A DNA stretch of 16,014 nt from Candidatus Aminicenantota bacterium (GCA_020355945.1 CP070627.1:7823433-7839446); one strand, 5' to 3'. Shown: positions 7,234-14,687, counted from the first letter of the stretch. Notes: generated by a model from the sequence alone, not told the origin. Program-made: numbers and translations.

Positions 7234-7262
7234 TATATACCAGGAATGCTGATTAGTGTCAA
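7234..7262 (-). promoter_or_regulatory. Consensus-like sigma70 promoter of the permease operon
   Basis: On the minus strand TTGACA (7262-7257) is followed after exactly 17 nt by TATATA (7239-7234). It would start transcription near 7227 and drive the small ORF, the exported protein and the permease. Confidence 0.65.
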
Positions 7263-7342
7263 CAAAAATTCACAAAAAATTTAAAATTTTTATCAATTTC
7301 TTCAATTTCATGCAATTTCATGCAACATTTTCATCGTCTCCA

Positions 7343-7368
7343 CAGCAATTCTCATTTTGAGAATTGCC
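7343..7368. repeat. Perfect 9-bp-arm palindrome, copy of a dispersed repeat
   Basis: GCAATTCTC (7345-7353), ATTTT (7354-7358) and GAGAATTGC (7359-7367) form a perfect inverted repeat. The minus-strand reading matches the decayed copy at 2853-2878. No T tract follows on either strand, so it is a poor intrinsic terminator; a protein-binding site or a mobile palindromic repeat fits better. Confidence 0.65.
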
Positions 7369-7466
7369 AGGTTAAGGCTGAGGTTAAAGAAAACGGAAAA
7401 CTCCTGGAACTTTACGTTTTTTGAACTAAAATTCAAAAAAAATGGGGGGTTAGCAGGTATAAATAG

Positions 7467-7495
7467 TTGACACCAGGGATTTCTTATGCTATATA
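7467..7495 (+). promoter_or_regulatory. Consensus-like sigma70 promoter
   Basis: TTGACA (7467-7472) and TATATA (7490-7495) are 17 nt apart. Seven bases after the -10 box is the ATG at 7502, so the predicted RNA would start at or beside the start codon. It could also supply the SecA-like gene further downstream. Confidence 0.6.
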
Positions 7496-7501
7496 TTGAC
7501 C

Positions 7502-7729
7502 ATGAATAAAACCTGGAAAAAGCATTTAATCATTTGCACGGCAATTTTCATCAGCGCGGTCATCCTGTTCTATGAGATTTTCCAAACCTCTCCGGCAGTT
7601 CTCGAAATAGGATTTATATTTATTTTCATTACTTATGTCACACTTTTTCCATTAGCCATTACCTACAAGCGCCCCCGGCTGAGCCGCTGCATTTATTCCT
7701 TCCATCTGCGTGCTCCTCCTTTAAATTAA
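7502..7729 (+). CDS. Candidate small two-helix membrane protein, leaderless
   Basis: The frame encodes 75 residues: a basic N-terminus MNKTWKKH, a helix at about 9-26 (LIICTAIFISAVILFYEI), a short loop, a second helix at about 35-54, then a basic tail (YKRPRLSRCIY) expected in the cytoplasm. The charge pattern is reasonable for a real membrane protein. No ribosome binding site precedes the ATG, but a strong promoter is placed so that transcription would begin at the start codon. The tail from about residue 57 has a different composition and the frame runs into the repeat block at 7727. I recognise no family. It might be a broken gene end or a chance frame. Confidence 0.42.
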   Translation: MNKTWKKHLIICTAIFISAVILFYEIFQTSPAVLEIGFIFIFITYVTLFPLAITYKRPRLSRCIYSFHLRAPPLN

Positions 7730-7826
7730 CCACCGCGATTTCACATTTCACGGTTAATTGGTCCCTAAAAAACGCGGATTAACATATTCTTGTTTGTGTT
7801 ACTTCGCATACTTCGGTGGTTAAAAT
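7727..7826 (+). repeat. Intergenic repeat-like block with terminal inverted arms
   Basis: TTAACCACCG (7726-7735) and CGGTGGTTAA (7814-7823) are inverted copies about 80 bp apart. The right end, ACTTCGCATACTTCGGTGG, resembles the ACTTCGTGGCTAA phrase at 91-103, so the block may belong to the same loose repeat type as 1-160. The right arm ends just before the ribosome binding site of the SecA-like gene. Confidence 0.4.
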
Positions 7827-7839
7827 AAGGAGGAAAAAA

Positions 7840-10248
7840 ATGAAGAAAACAACCGGATTTAGAAGAGAATTAAAACCTTTTCAAGGATTGTTGGACCAAA
7901 TCAACAACCGCAGGACCGAACTTGAAACAGCAGATGACAATCATCTGAAAAATCTATCAAAAAGTTTAAGAAAATTAGCCTGCGGAGGCATTCCATTAGA
8001 TGACTTGTTGGTGGAAGCGTTTGCGTTGGCTTGTGAAGCCATTCGGCGGGTATTGCATCTGCGGCCCTTTGATGTTCAGGTTGCGGCTGCTGTTGTCATG
8101 CACCAGGGAAACCTGGCAGAAATGCAAACCGGTGAGGGCAAAACCCTGGCTGCTGTATTACCGGTCTATTTAAATGCTCTCACCGGCAAAGGGGTTCATG
8201 TGTTAACCTTTAATGACTACCTCGCCCGCAGGGACGCCCAATGGATGGGCCCTATTTATCAATTCCTGGGGCTCTCTGCAGCCTTTGTCCAGGAAGGAAT
8301 GACCATTGAACAAAGACAAAAGGCCTATAAGGCGGATATAACCTATCTAACTGCCAAAGAAGCCGGTTTTGATTTTCTTCGGGATCAGCGATGCCTCAGA
8401 AAGGAAGACCTGGTGCATCGTCCCTTTCAATTCGCCATCGTGGACGAAGCAGATTCCATTCTAATTGATGAAGCCCGGGTTCCACTGGTTATTGCCGGAG
8501 AAATGGCGCCTTCCCCTATCAACCCTTACCATTTGGCTGAAATGATGCGTGGATTGGATAAAAATGCAGATTACTACACAGATGAATATGCTTATGATGT
8601 GAATTTTACGGATAAAGGCATTGATCGGGTGGAAAACTACCTGGGCTGCGGTAACCTGCATGATGCTGAGAACAACCAGTTATTTTCAGCGGTGAACCTG
8701 GCACTCCAGGCAGAAGTACTCTTGAAACGGGATATCGATTACATTATCCGGGGAGGTAAGATTGAATTGGTGGATGAGTTTACCGGTCGAGTAGCAGATA
8801 ACCGGCGCTGGCCCTATGGCCTGCAGACCGCCATCGAAGCCAAGGAAGGCCTGGAAATTCAACCGGAAGGCACTATCCTGGGTTCCATTACCTTGCAGCA
8901 TTTTTTAAGCCTGTATCCCAAACTTGCCGGTATGACAGCCACAGCCAAAACCTCCGCAGACGAGTTTGAGACTTTCTATGATTTAAAAGTAGTGGTCATC
9001 CCACCTAACCGACCTTGTATTCGCATCGATCATGAAGAAATGGTTTTTACTCACAAGGAAGCCAAACGTAAAGCATTGATCCGGGAAATCGTCACCGTTC
9101 ATGCTGCGGGTCGTCCTATCCTGGTGGGTACTGCCAGTGTGGAGGAGTCGGAACGGTTAGCCGCGGAACTTCGACGATCAGGCGTTGATTGCCAGGTATT
9201 AAATGCCAAAAACGATGAAGCAGAAGCGGCAATTGTTGCTGACGCAGGTGCATTGAATGCGGTTACCATTTCCACTAATATGGCGGGCCGCGGCACCGAT
9301 ATAAAATTGGGAGGTAAAAACCAGGAGACCCGCGATCCAGTAGTGGCCCTGGGCGGATTGTATGTCATCGGCACCAATCGCCATGAAAGCCGACGCATCG
9401 ATCATCAACTGCGGGGCCGAGCCGGTAGACAGGGAGACCCCGGCTCTTCACGATTCTTTATCAGCCTGGAAGACGACTTGATCTTACGATATGGCGTAAA
9501 AGACCTGATCCCCCCCAAACACCTCCCCCAAAAACAAGAGGGTGCCATCAAAAATCCGGTTGTTGCCCGAGAAATCGCCAGGGCACAGCGAATCATCGAG
9601 GGGAAAAACTTTGAAATCCGAAAAACACTGAGAAAATATTCATTCCTGGTGGAAGAACAACGCAAAATCCTCCAGCAAATGCGGGAAGACCTACTCCTGG
9701 ACAAAGAACCATTAACTTTCCTGGCCGCCCATGCACCGGAACGGTACAACCAACTCCTTTCAACAGTAGGTGAAGAGGTTTTAAAACAGGTAGAAAAGCA
9801 GATTTCCCTTTTCCATATTGACCGGTCCTGGACTGAACATCTTGAATATATTGCTTATATTAAAGAAGGGATTCACCTGTGGGAAGTAGCTGGCAAAGAC
9901 CCCTGTGTTGAATTTGGGAAAATGGCCATCAAGGCTTTTGATGACTTACAGCAGCGGATCAACCAAAGGATAGTCACTACTTTCGATGGAGTGAATATAA
10001 CTGGAACCGGCATTGATATGGAGCGGGAAGGTCTGGTTGGGCCTTCATCCACCTGGACTTACCTGGTTAGTGATTCGTTTTTTGAAAACTCGCTGCGCAA
10101 GGTAATCATTGGTAGTAATGCGTTTGGATTCGCTGCTGCCATGGTGATATTACAATATTTGCCGCTATTGCCGTTTGTTATTATCGGACGGCTTATTCGG
10201 CGTCTTTTAAAGAAAAAAAAGCAAAGGGTTCAGCGTGAACCTCTTTAA
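7840..10248 (+). CDS. SecA-like translocase ATPase with C-terminal membrane anchor
   Basis: The product has 802 residues. The ATG at 7840 is chosen because AAGGAGG lies 6 nt upstream; an in-frame GTG at 7816 has no such site. SecA motifs are clear: AEMQTGEGKTL (Walker A, 93-103), TFNDYLARRDAQWM (123-136), VDEADSILIDEAR (Walker B, 201-213, with DEAD in place of the usual DEVD), GMTATAKT (364-371, usually GMTGTA), TNMAGRGTDIKLGG (479-492), the HESRRIDHQLRGRAGRQGDPG segment (515-535), and the helical scaffold/IRA1 region with KEGIHL (675-680). It differs from housekeeping SecA in two ways. It lacks the C-terminal zinc motif (CxCxSGxxxxxCC/H), and residues 759-783 form a hydrophobic helix followed by RLIRRLLKKKKQR, which should anchor it with the tail in the cytoplasm. 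It probably energises export of a restricted substrate set, SecA2-like. No SecY-like partner is in the window. Confidence 0.88.
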   Translation: MKKTTGFRRELKPFQGLLDQINNRRTELETADDNHLKNLSKSLRKLACGGIPLDDLLVEAFALACEAIRRVLHLRPFDVQVAAAVVMHQGNLAEMQTGEGKTLAAVLPVYLNALTGKGVHVLTFNDYLARRDAQWMGPIYQFLGLSAAFVQEGMTIEQRQKAYKADITYLTAKEAGFDFLRDQRCLRKEDLVHRPFQFAIVDEADSILIDEARVPLVIAGEMAPSPINPYHLAEMMRGLDKNADYYTDEYAYDVNFTDKGIDRVENYLGCGNLHDAENNQLFSAVNLALQAEVLLKRDIDYIIRGGKIELVDEFTGRVADNRRWPYGLQTAIEAKEGLEIQPEGTILGSITLQHFLSLYPKLAGMTATAKTSADEFETFYDLKVVVIPPNRPCIRIDHEEMVFTHKEAKRKALIREIVTVHAAGRPILVGTASVEESERLAAELRRSGVDCQVLNAKNDEAEAAIVADAGALNAVTISTNMAGRGTDIKLGGKNQETRDPVVALGGLYVIGTNRHESRRIDHQLRGRAGRQGDPGSSRFFISLEDDLILRYGVKDLIPPKHLPQKQEGAIKNPVVAREIARAQRIIEGKNFEIRKTLRKYSFLVEEQRKILQQMREDLLLDKEPLTFLAAHAPERYNQLLSTVGEEVLKQVEKQISLFHIDRSWTEHLEYIAYIKEGIHLWEVAGKDPCVEFGKMAIKAFDDLQQRINQRIVTTFDGVNITGTGIDMEREGLVGPSSTWTYLVSDSFFENSLRKVIIGSNAFGFAAAMVILQYLPLLPFVIIGRLIRRLLKKKKQRVQREPL

Positions 10249-10325
10249 TAAAAAGCTTTTGCGGAGAGAGTCGGGGTCCAGGGGGGCAGTTTTCTCGAAA
10301 AGCGCCCCCCTGGCCGCTGGAGGCA
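10245..10325 (+). repeat. GC-rich palindromic element after the SecA-like gene, full copy
   Basis: The element begins at the stop codon with TTAATAAAAAGCTTTTGC and ends with AAAAGCGCCCCCCTGG and a short GC-rich tail. CCAGGGGGGC (10278-10287) and GCCCCCCTGG (10304-10313) form a perfect 10-bp stem, with an inner TTTT/AAAA stem around a CTCG tetraloop. The 3' half and the 5' end recur at 12739-12784 in the opposite orientation. It lies between convergent genes and could end transcription from both sides, although no U tract follows the stem. Confidence 0.6.
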
Positions 10326-10331
10326 CAGAGA

Positions 10332-12584
10332 TTAGAACCTGGTTGACCAGGTCAGTATAAAGTGGCGTTTAGGGGCTGGCCGGAAAAAGCTGGCATTAGA
10401 AAATTCCGAGTACAGGGTATTAGTCAGGTTGCCGATAATAATGCCCAACTGTTGGGGGAACGAGCTGTTTTTGAACAATGTAATACCAGCGCTCAACGAA
10501 TGAACTACAAACCCGGGAATGATATCGCCAATGGGATTTTCCACCAGTATGACATCTTTCTGGTCACCGTTGGCCCGCAGGTCGTATCCTACCCAAAAGA
10601 GTCTTTTAGGATGGTCGTAACGCACATTCAGGTTAAATTTAGAAGAATAAGTATCTACATAAGGAGTTTCCGGGTTGCCCAGGTCTTTGGACTTGATATA
10701 GGTAATATTGGCCATTGCAGAGAGACCGAATTTAAAGAATACCCGTCCCAACGCTTCTATACCTTGCATCCGCAGTTTATCCACATTGATATTCTGGTAT
10801 TCGGGCATCTCGTTTACCTCATTACCGGTGGCGGTAAGACGAATGCCATCTCGCACGACGTTATTAAAGAAAGTTGCTTCCAGGTGGACATTTTTTCGAC
10901 GGAATTTGAATCCCACATCCAGGTTTAAACTGGTTTCGGCTTTAAGTCCGGTGTTCCTGGATTGAAATCCGCTGCCCTCAGGGGTAATACCGTTAAAGAA
11001 TCGTTCAATCAGGTTGGGCGACCTGAATCCCCTGCCCACTGAAAGCACCAACCGTAAGTCCCGGGTTATGCCTAAAAGCAGGTTGGCAGTTCCTACGAAT
11101 GTTTCATCCGTACTGTCCACCAGGGATTCACCTTCCAGTCCCGGGGTTTCTTTTGTTTTGGCATTGACGTTCTGGTAGCGCAAACCAAGGATCAAAGAGG
11201 TCCGGGTAAATAAGGAAATATCATCCTGGATAAATACCCCGAAACTGCGATACCGGGCATGGGGGAGCTTGGGGGTGTTATCTATAGTTGGGGAGGGAGG
11301 ACCAAATCCTACCATTTGAGTGATGCTGGTATCTGTATTTTCCGTCTTGTCCCGGAAGAGATCCATACCATATGTAATCGTGTGATTTTTAGCGGCTTTA
11401 TTAAATTCCAGGCGGAACCCCATGGTGTTCACATCGGTATAGTTCTCAGTTTGGATGCTTATCCCTGCTCCTGGCAGCCAGGGGATATTAAAGGGCACAA
11501 AAATGTCATTGGTCAGTTCCCGTTGGTTGTTCAAATAATATGCAGTAAAACCGAGATGATCTGCCAAAGCAAATCCTAACCGCCTGTTTTCATATTTTAA
11601 AGTATATTTTTGTACCTCTTGCATCGGATACCGAATTTGAATCCTTGTAGAACCCGGATCATAGATTTCCGGCTCAATAAATCCAAACCCGGCATTTTCG
11701 GAGTGATAATATTCGTATTTGAAGGAGATTTGGTTTTGTTTTGAAAGGCTGTAAGTAAGCAGCAGGTTAATGCCGCCATCCTTTACACCGGTGTCATTAA
11801 CCGGGACATCCTCGGTTAATTCGATTGCACCAAAAGTCCCGGCAGGAGCGGTATAGTCTTTGGCATTCCGGTAATTACCGCTGAGCATAAAACCTAATTT
11901 CCCGGCATTACCGTTAATATTAGCAATTCCTTTATTTTGCTTATCAGCGGAACTGTAACGATATCCGAAGTTGCCGTGGATTTTAGAGGTTTCAGGGTCA
12001 TAGTCCTGTACCCGGGTAATGATATTTACCACACCGCCAATGGCATCGGAACCGTATAAAACCGAAGCAGGTCCCCGGACTACTTCTACCCGGTCCACTT
12101 CGGAAATATCTACCAATGCGGGGATTTCACCAAAATCCTGCTGCCGGCGGGAGTTATTCATGCGGATGCCGTCTTCCATTAAAAGAATTCGCTGCCCGCG
12201 GAATCCACGAATTATAGGCCGGCTCTGGTTGGCGCCCACGCCATTCATATCCACACCCGGCAATTCTGTCAGCAGCTCCGTGATATTATTCGGTGCTTTT
12301 TCCTCTATCTTTTTCCGGTCTACCACACTCACTGCTTTGGGAATTTCAAAGGTATCTTTTTTGGTTCGCGTGGCAGTTACTGTGACTTCATAGTACAGCT
12401 CGGGTTCTTTTACCTCTTTTTCTTTGTTCTTGTCTTCTTTTTCCCCTGCTTTATCCGCTGCCTGAGAGGACGAGCCCGGTGGGCCGGAAGTCTCCGCCAC
12501 CAGTAACGCCTCGCCCGTTACCAGGGACAAAACCATTACAAAAAGAATAACCATGAACACTGAATACTTTTCTTTATTTTTCAT
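10332..12584 (-). CDS. TonB-dependent outer-membrane receptor, possibly heme/iron type
   Basis: The product has 750 residues. I use the ATG at 12584, with a GAGG 6 nt upstream; a GTG at 12596 would overlap that site. Residues 1-30 are a signal peptide and 31-62 are a Lys/Glu-rich linker. A TonB box (YEVTVTATR, 65-73) precedes the plug (about 80-190) with LTELPGVDM, IRGFRGQRILLMEDGIR and VEVVRGPASVLYGSDAIGGVVNIIT. The rest is a 22-strand barrel that ends in a terminal Phe after an aromatic strand (HFILTWSTRF), the outer-membrane assembly signal. GRGFRSPNLIERF (517-529) resembles the FRAP-type barrel motif of heme/hemoglobin receptors, and NTGLKAETSLNLDVGF (544-559) resembles the following region. 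This hints at heme or a siderophore, but cobalamin or another ligand is possible. No TonB/ExbBD or periplasmic uptake genes are present. Confidence 0.92.
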   Translation of the reverse strand: MKNKEKYSVFMVILFVMVLSLVTGEALLVAETSGPPGSSSQAADKAGEKEDKNKEKEVKEPELYYEVTVTATRTKKDTFEIPKAVSVVDRKKIEEKAPNNITELLTELPGVDMNGVGANQSRPIIRGFRGQRILLMEDGIRMNNSRRQQDFGEIPALVDISEVDRVEVVRGPASVLYGSDAIGGVVNIITRVQDYDPETSKIHGNFGYRYSSADKQNKGIANINGNAGKLGFMLSGNYRNAKDYTAPAGTFGAIELTEDVPVNDTGVKDGGINLLLTYSLSKQNQISFKYEYYHSENAGFGFIEPEIYDPGSTRIQIRYPMQEVQKYTLKYENRRLGFALADHLGFTAYYLNNQRELTNDIFVPFNIPWLPGAGISIQTENYTDVNTMGFRLEFNKAAKNHTITYGMDLFRDKTENTDTSITQMVGFGPPSPTIDNTPKLPHARYRSFGVFIQDDISLFTRTSLILGLRYQNVNAKTKETPGLEGESLVDSTDETFVGTANLLLGITRDLRLVLSVGRGFRSPNLIERFFNGITPEGSGFQSRNTGLKAETSLNLDVGFKFRRKNVHLEATFFNNVVRDGIRLTATGNEVNEMPEYQNINVDKLRMQGIEALGRVFFKFGLSAMANITYIKSKDLGNPETPYVDTYSSKFNLNVRYDHPKRLFWVGYDLRANGDQKDVILVENPIGDIIPGFVVHSLSAGITLFKNSSFPQQLGIIIGNLTNTLYSEFSNASFFRPAPKRHFILTWSTRF

Positions 12585-12669
12585 GTAAAACCTCACTTTT
12601 TTTTGTTTTCTGCGGCTAAAAATTTGCCTTTATTCTCATTTATGGTTAATTTTATCAAATAAGCTGTTA

Positions 12670-12698
12670 TTATTAAACAATTATTCCCAAAATTTCAA
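12670..12698 (-). promoter_or_regulatory. Possible promoter of the TonB receptor gene
   Basis: On the minus strand TTGAAA (12698-12693) and TAATAA (12675-12670) are 17 nt apart. The surroundings are A/T rich and other hexamer pairs are possible, so the choice is tentative. Confidence 0.32.
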
Positions 12699-12738
12699 CA
12701 ATCAATGACAAAACCATGACATTCTTACTTTTTGCCGT

Positions 12739-12784
12739 GCCGCCAACCAGGGGGGCGCTTTTTGGGGCAAAAACTTTTTATTAA
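12739..12784 (-). repeat. GC-rich element after the response-regulator gene, shortened copy
   Basis: On the minus strand it reads TTAATAAAAAGTTTTTGC, CCCA, AAAAGCGCCCCCCTGG and a GGC-rich tail. Compared with 10245-10325 it lacks the middle section with the left stem arm, so it cannot form the 10-bp stem. It starts about 24 bp after the response-regulator stop codon. Confidence 0.55.
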
Positions 12785-12807
12785 TCCTGAAGGCCTGGAT
12801 ACCCTTC

Positions 12808-13530
12808 TTAGGGTGCGGTCGCCGACCGCAAGCGGTAGCCTTTGTTTCTTACTGAGATGAAGTGCCTGGGCTTTTCCGGGTTGGTTTCAAAAAGTTTGCG
12901 GAATTTTAAAATGAAATTATCAATGGTTCGGGGTGTTGGTGAAACATCCATTCCCCATACTTCTTCCAGGATATCAGCTCTTCGCAAGGTTTGCTCCGGA
13001 TGCAGTGAAAAATATTTCAATAATTTGATTTCTTTTTCCGAAAGCACCACCTCCCCTTTATTGCTCTGACAAACCCGTGTGGAAAGATCGATTTTGTAGT
13101 TGTTGATGATAAGAATCTGATCGGAGGGGATGCTGCGTTTCCCGTGGCTGCGGCGGATCAATGCATTGACCCGGGCCAGGAGCTCTTCAATGTTAAAAGG
13201 TTTCACCAGGTAATCATCCGCCCCGGTGTTTAAGGCTTTTATCTTGTCTTGCACCTGGCTTTGCACAGTGAGCATCAAAACCGGTACATGTGCATGAATG
13301 CTGGTTTTTCTCAATTCTTCCAGTACATCCAGGCCGGAAATACCCGGCAGTAAAACGTCCAATATAAATAAATCAAACGGTTCATATATCGCCCTCTCTA
13401 TCAGTGTCTCCCCGTCAGCAAAACAATGAACGCGGTAATTATTTTTTTCCAGGTTGATCTTGACCATATTGCGGATCAATTCCTCATCTTCTACCACTGC
13501 AATTTTATATTTATATTCCATTGGTTCCAT
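12808..13530 (-). CDS. OmpR/PhoB-family response regulator
   Basis: This 240-residue cytoplasmic DNA-binding regulator is phosphorylated by the kinase encoded upstream. The receiver domain (about 7-127) has the acidic pair Glu14/Asp15, the phosphoacceptor Asp58 in LFILDVLLPG, Thr88 in LMLTV and Lys110 in LVKPF, so it should be active. The C-terminal winged helix (about 140-236) includes LSEKEIKLLKYF, a recognition helix in VSPTPRTIDNFILKFRKLF, and the wing hairpin ISVRNKGYRL. The start is uncertain: an ATG at 13530 is used; TTG at 13542 would overlap the kinase stop as TTGA, and ATG at 13521 is also possible. No site has a strong ribosome binding sequence, which fits translation coupled to the kinase. 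Likely targets are its own operon and perhaps the TonB receptor gene, but no binding repeats were identified. Confidence 0.93.
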   Translation of the reverse strand: MEPMEYKYKIAVVEDEELIRNMVKINLEKNNYRVHCFADGETLIERAIYEPFDLFILDVLLPGISGLDVLEELRKTSIHAHVPVLMLTVQSQVQDKIKALNTGADDYLVKPFNIEELLARVNALIRRSHGKRSIPSDQILIINNYKIDLSTRVCQSNKGEVVLSEKEIKLLKYFSLHPEQTLRRADILEEVWGMDVSPTPRTIDNFILKFRKLFETNPEKPRHFISVRNKGYRLRSATAP

Positions 13531-13538
13531 TTTATTTT

Positions 13539-14687
13539 TCAAGTTTTTGATCGATTCAAAAGGAGTCGGAATTCCGCTCCCTTTCCTTCGCCTTTACTGG
13601 CGGCTTCCAATCGTCCTCCCATTTGTTCCGCCAATTTCCTGGAAATATACAAACCCATACCGGAGCCATGTTTGATACCGGGTAATTCTCCTTTTAAGTA
13701 TTTATAGGCTGCAAAAATTTTTTCAGAAAAACCCGGTGGAAAGCCCGGGCCATTGTCTTTAATGGCAATCACGGCTCTTTTTTTTTCAGTAAACACGTTA
13801 ACCGTCAGCATCAGCCCTGGCGAGCAATATTTCAATGCATTATCAACAATATTGTCCAGGATGACCCGCAAGATATGGCAATCCGCTCGCACCATTGAAT
13901 TCCCACCTGTCTCCAGGTGAAGGGATAGTTTGGCATCAGTCAAGCGGATCACATGCCGGTCAAAATATTCTTTGACACACTCGTTAAGATTTAAATCCTT
14001 TATCTGCGGTTGATGTTCGTTATTCCCGGATTGCATCTGGTAACCGGCTAAAATATTATCTGCCAACTGCTCTTGTTTTTCCACCTGTATCAATGCCATA
14101 TCCACAAAAGGAGATAATTTATCAGGGCTTAAAGATTCATTTTTAAGGCTTTGTAAAAAGGCTTTTAAGCCGGTGATCGGTGTTTTTATTTCATGGGTCA
14201 CCCGGCCCCAAAATTCTTCCACTTCACGGGTGGAGCGTTTTTCCAGGCGAATAAATTGATAGAGCAGGACACTGCTCAATAGTATGATTAGAAATAAAAG
14301 CCCGGATTCTCCGATGACCATCATTTTTTTTCGTTTAAAATCTTTTTCAATAGTTGTTAATGTATTTTTTCTTACTTTAAGGCACAGTCCCGGCCATAGG
14401 GGCAGTAAAGGTTTTGCAAAACTTTCTCTCCCGGGTGGACATGTTGCCACCTCGAATCGCTCATCCGTTGAAAAAACACCGGGTTTAACCGGGTAATCCT
14501 TTGCGGTTCCCAATTGCAGTGAAAAAAAATTCAATGTCAATTTCAAGTTTTTCATGTGAAAGGTTCGACGTTCTTCGATGGAACGATTGATAAACACTGA
14601 CCACCAGGTTACCAGGAGGGCCAGTGAAATAATGGACATACTGAAGATCACGTGATGTCCATGTTGTTTTAATTTTGTTTTAAACAT
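13539..14687 (-). CDS. Membrane sensor histidine kinase
   Basis: The product has 382 residues; GAGG lies 7 nt before the ATG. Two membrane helices (about 13-33 and 124-147) enclose a periplasmic sensor segment of about 90 residues that matches no domain I know and contains two cysteines (83 and 102). There is no recognisable HAMP domain: the second helix runs almost directly into the dimerisation domain with the phosphoacceptor His165 in VTHEIKTP. The ATPase domain has the N box (DNIVDNALKY, Asn283), G1 (DNGPGFP, 311-317) and G2 (GSGMGLYIS, 341-349), all intact. It starts 18 nt after the cytochrome gene and its stop codon meets the response-regulator start region. Co-transcription with the cytochrome suggests that it senses redox state, an electron acceptor or a respiratory product; the signal itself cannot be read from the sequence. 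Confidence 0.94.
   Translation of the reverse strand: MFKTKLKQHGHHVIFSMSIISLALLVTWWSVFINRSIEERRTFHMKNLKLTLNFFSLQLGTAKDYPVKPGVFSTDERFEVATCPPGRESFAKPLLPLWPGLCLKVRKNTLTTIEKDFKRKKMMVIGESGLLFLIILLSSVLLYQFIRLEKRSTREVEEFWGRVTHEIKTPITGLKAFLQSLKNESLSPDKLSPFVDMALIQVEKQEQLADNILAGYQMQSGNNEHQPQIKDLNLNECVKEYFDRHVIRLTDAKLSLHLETGGNSMVRADCHILRVILDNIVDNALKYCSPGLMLTVNVFTEKKRAVIAIKDNGPGFPPGFSEKIFAAYKYLKGELPGIKHGSGMGLYISRKLAEQMGGRLEAASKGEGKGAEFRLLLNRSKT

Larger units (their letters stand above)
7188..7501. other. Divergent control region between the permease operon and the small membrane protein
   Basis: This 314-bp A/T-rich stretch contains no convincing gene other than those at its edges. It holds the minus-strand promoter (7234-7262), a run of short direct repeats (TCAATTTC, TTCAATTTCATG, CAATTTCATG at 7293-7322), the perfect palindrome at 7343-7368, and the plus-strand promoter (7467-7495). 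The two promoters have the same -35 and -10 hexamers and the same spacing, in mirror orientation. Confidence 0.6.
12585..12807. other. Intergenic region upstream of the TonB receptor
   Basis: No gene is seen in these 223 bp. It contains a candidate minus-strand promoter for the receptor (TTGAAA 12698-12693, 17 nt, TAATAA 12675-12670), which would give a leader of about 79 nt, and next to the response-regulator stop codon the short copy of the GC-rich element. I saw no clear Fur-type box, though A/T-rich sequence near the promoter makes this hard to judge. Confidence 0.4.

Noticed and set aside
7345..7367. Intrinsic terminator at the perfect palindrome
   Set aside because: No T tract follows on either strand, the stem is A/T rich, and the location is between divergent promoters rather than after a gene.
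7660..7720. Minus-strand 17-codon frame with AAGGAGGAGC upstream
   Set aside because: The ribosome binding site match is good, but the peptide is very short and lies antisense to the small membrane protein with no promoter seen.
9099..9749. Overlapping minus-strand open frames of 69-114 codons inside the SecA-like gene
   Set aside because: They are antisense to a gene with continuous SecA motifs, have no family features, and reflect the codon composition of the real gene.
10278..10313. Classical rho-independent terminator after the SecA-like gene
   Set aside because: The stem is strong but no run of T bases follows in either direction; it is reported as a repeat element with possible terminator action.
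10362..10928. 188-codon plus-strand open frame inside the TonB receptor gene
   Set aside because: It is antisense to an intact beta-barrel gene, has no ribosome binding site and shows no recognisable domain.
13530..13542. Kinase-regulator fusion
   Set aside because: A TGA stop at 13541-13539 separates the two frames; they are adjacent genes.
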